From an uncultured Lachnospiraceae bacterium (GTDB taxonomy: Bacteria; Bacillota_A; Clostridia; Lachnospirales; Lachnospiraceae), in NCBI GenBank assembly GCA_900556645.1, contig USPJ01000065.1:1-6750 (forward strand): DNA of 6,750 nt. Reading direction: 5' to 3'. Of this stretch, positions 6,049 through 6,750 are shown piece after piece. Below the pieces are notes generated by a model. That model had not been told where the DNA came from. It did not search any database and worked only from the letters and a program-made list of their open reading frames with translations. Both the position numbers and the translations under genes were made by a program. Each line of letters begins with the position of its first letter. The first letter of the stretch is position 1.

Positions 6049-6330
6049 ATGGGAAAAACGAAGTTGAAATCAGTAAAAGAAAATATGGTAGAGACTTTAG
6101 AACTGCCGAAGGATTTGATGTATGGAGCCTCCATCGTCACCATTACCGGACGCAGGGAAGTCCTGATTGAGAATTATAAAGGTATTTTAGAATACACGGA
6201 AGAATATATCAAAATCCAGACAAAAAACGCAAAATTAACGGTTTATGGAAAACGACTGAATATCGAATATTATACCAATGAGGATATGAAGGTTGTCGGA
6301 TTTATAAAATCAATAGAATTTGAGGCTTAA
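6049..6330 (+). CDS. yqfC: Sporulation protein YqfC
   Basis: This 93-residue protein has the YqfC pattern: TLELPKDLMYGASIVTITG (16-34), then VLIENYKGILEYTEEYIKIQ (38-57) and a closing segment ending near VVGFI (82-86). Family knowledge: in Bacillus subtilis yqfC is a mother-cell gene under sigma-E, next to yqfD, and its loss disturbs sporulation; its molecular role is unclear. The immediate yqfD neighbour 5 bases downstream confirms the call. The ATG at 6049 is the earliest in-frame ATG after a stop at 6043-6045 and gives normal family length. However, no Shine-Dalgarno is visible before it. Later in-frame starts (TTG 6064, ATG 6085) have none either. There is no membrane segment; the protein is short and basic at its N-terminus. 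Confidence 0.92.
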   Translation: MGKTKLKSVKENMVETLELPKDLMYGASIVTITGRREVLIENYKGILEYTEEYIKIQTKNAKLTVYGKRLNIEYYTNEDMKVVGFIKSIEFEA

Positions 6331-6335
6331 GTCAC

Positions 6336-6750
6336 ATGAAAAGGATATTGCGTTATTTGTCAGGATATGTTCGGGTGGAGCTGACCGGCTATGCGACGGA
6401 ACGATTTTTAAACCTATGTACCAATCATAATATCTATATATGGGATATGGAGCACCGGGAAGATGCCTATGAATTTTCCATGAGCATATCGGATTTCTTT
6501 TCCATACGTCCTCTGGTAAAAAAGACCAAGACAAGAGTCCGCATACAAAAAAAGATGGGCTTTCCCGTCTTTTTATTCCGCTATCGGAAAAGAAAGCTGT
6601 TTCTGGCAGGATTTTTTCTGGGCGTGGGAATTATCTATCTCTTTTCCTGTTATATCTGGAACGTGGAAATCTGTGGAAACTCCGTTTTATCGGAGGAAAC
6701 TCTTTTCCGTTATCTGGAGACGGAGAAGGTTTATGTGGGAAGTAAAAAGA
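6336..6750 (+). CDS. yqfD: Sporulation protein YqfD, N-terminal part (runs off the window)
   Basis: The first 138 codons are present; the family is about 400 residues, so roughly two thirds lie beyond the right edge. The N-terminal cytosolic domain starts with MKRILRYLSGYVRVELTGY and contains the conserved RFLNLCTNHNIYIWDME (23-39). A basic stretch FRYRKRK (81-87) precedes a transmembrane helix at about 88-107. The segment IWNVEICGNSVLSEETLF (107-124) begins a POTRA-like domain after the membrane. Family knowledge: YqfD is a mother-cell membrane protein made under sigma-E and needed for efficient sporulation in Bacillus subtilis. The start is supported by GAGG at 6322-6325, 10 bases upstream, and by the 5-base gap after yqfC, consistent with one operon. 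In related genomes phoH and ybeY usually follow. A terminator-like hairpin lies within the gene at 6549-6574. Confidence 0.93.
   Translation, partial: MKRILRYLSGYVRVELTGYATERFLNLCTNHNIYIWDMEHREDAYEFSMSISDFFSIRPLVKKTKTRVRIQKKMGFPVFLFRYRKRKLFLAGFFLGVGIIYLFSCYIWNVEICGNSVLSEETLFRYLETEKVYVGSKK
6549..6574 (+). other. Terminator-like hairpin inside yqfD
   Basis: AAAAAGATGGG, a CTTT loop, then CCCGTCTTTTT form an 11-pair RNA stem with one G-U wobble (U6556 with G6567). The GC core is six pairs (GAUGGG/CCCGUC), and five U residues follow it. This is the shape of an intrinsic terminator, although it codes for the KKMGFPVF segment of YqfD (residues 72-79). The stem itself is read directly from the sequence; function as a terminator or attenuator is unproven. 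Confidence 0.5.

Overview
The window reads as chromosomal DNA from a spore-forming, low-to-mid-GC Clostridia, most likely a Lachnospiraceae-type gut anaerobe. Support comes from a yqfC-yqfD sporulation pair, a Firmicutes-type pyrimidine-nucleoside phosphorylase, a clostridial GlpA-like flavoprotein with a C-terminal BFD-type iron-sulphur domain, and purine-rich ribosome binding sites. Every supported gene is on the + strand. No tRNA, rRNA, CRISPR array, transposase or integrase is visible, and no gap between genes exceeds 80 bases.

Left part (1-714): a very AT-rich two-gene remnant. It holds the C-terminal half of a DUF3990 protein (ADP-ribosyltransferase-like clan) overlapping by ATGA a 156-codon conserved protein of unknown function. 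This looks like an accessory, possibly toxin-antitoxin-like cassette whose beginning lies left of the window.

Middle part (793-3163): four tightly packed small genes. They are a transglutaminase-like protein that appears internally shortened, a GNAT acetyltransferase, a second unrelated GNAT fused to a C-terminal glycine-zipper membrane hairpin, and an AlkD-type HEAT-repeat DNA glycosylase whose start overlaps the end of the fusion gene. Spacing suggests co-transcription, but no common pathway is evident.

Right part (3214-6750): higher-GC, core-like genes. A GlpA/LhgO-like FAD oxidoreductase stands without its usual electron-transfer partners. It is followed by pyrimidine-nucleoside phosphorylase with all catalytic residues, then yqfC and the first 138 codons of yqfD, which runs off the window. 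A strong terminator-like hairpin lies inside the yqfD coding sequence.

The most distinctive items are the GNAT/glycine-zipper fusion (with an 18-base exact repeat encoding the two zipper cores), the uncharacterised DUF3990-linked gene, the probable in-frame deletion in the transglutaminase-like gene, and the intragenic hairpin in yqfD. None proves a new system. The DUF3990 cassette and the membrane-tethered GNAT are the best candidates for one.
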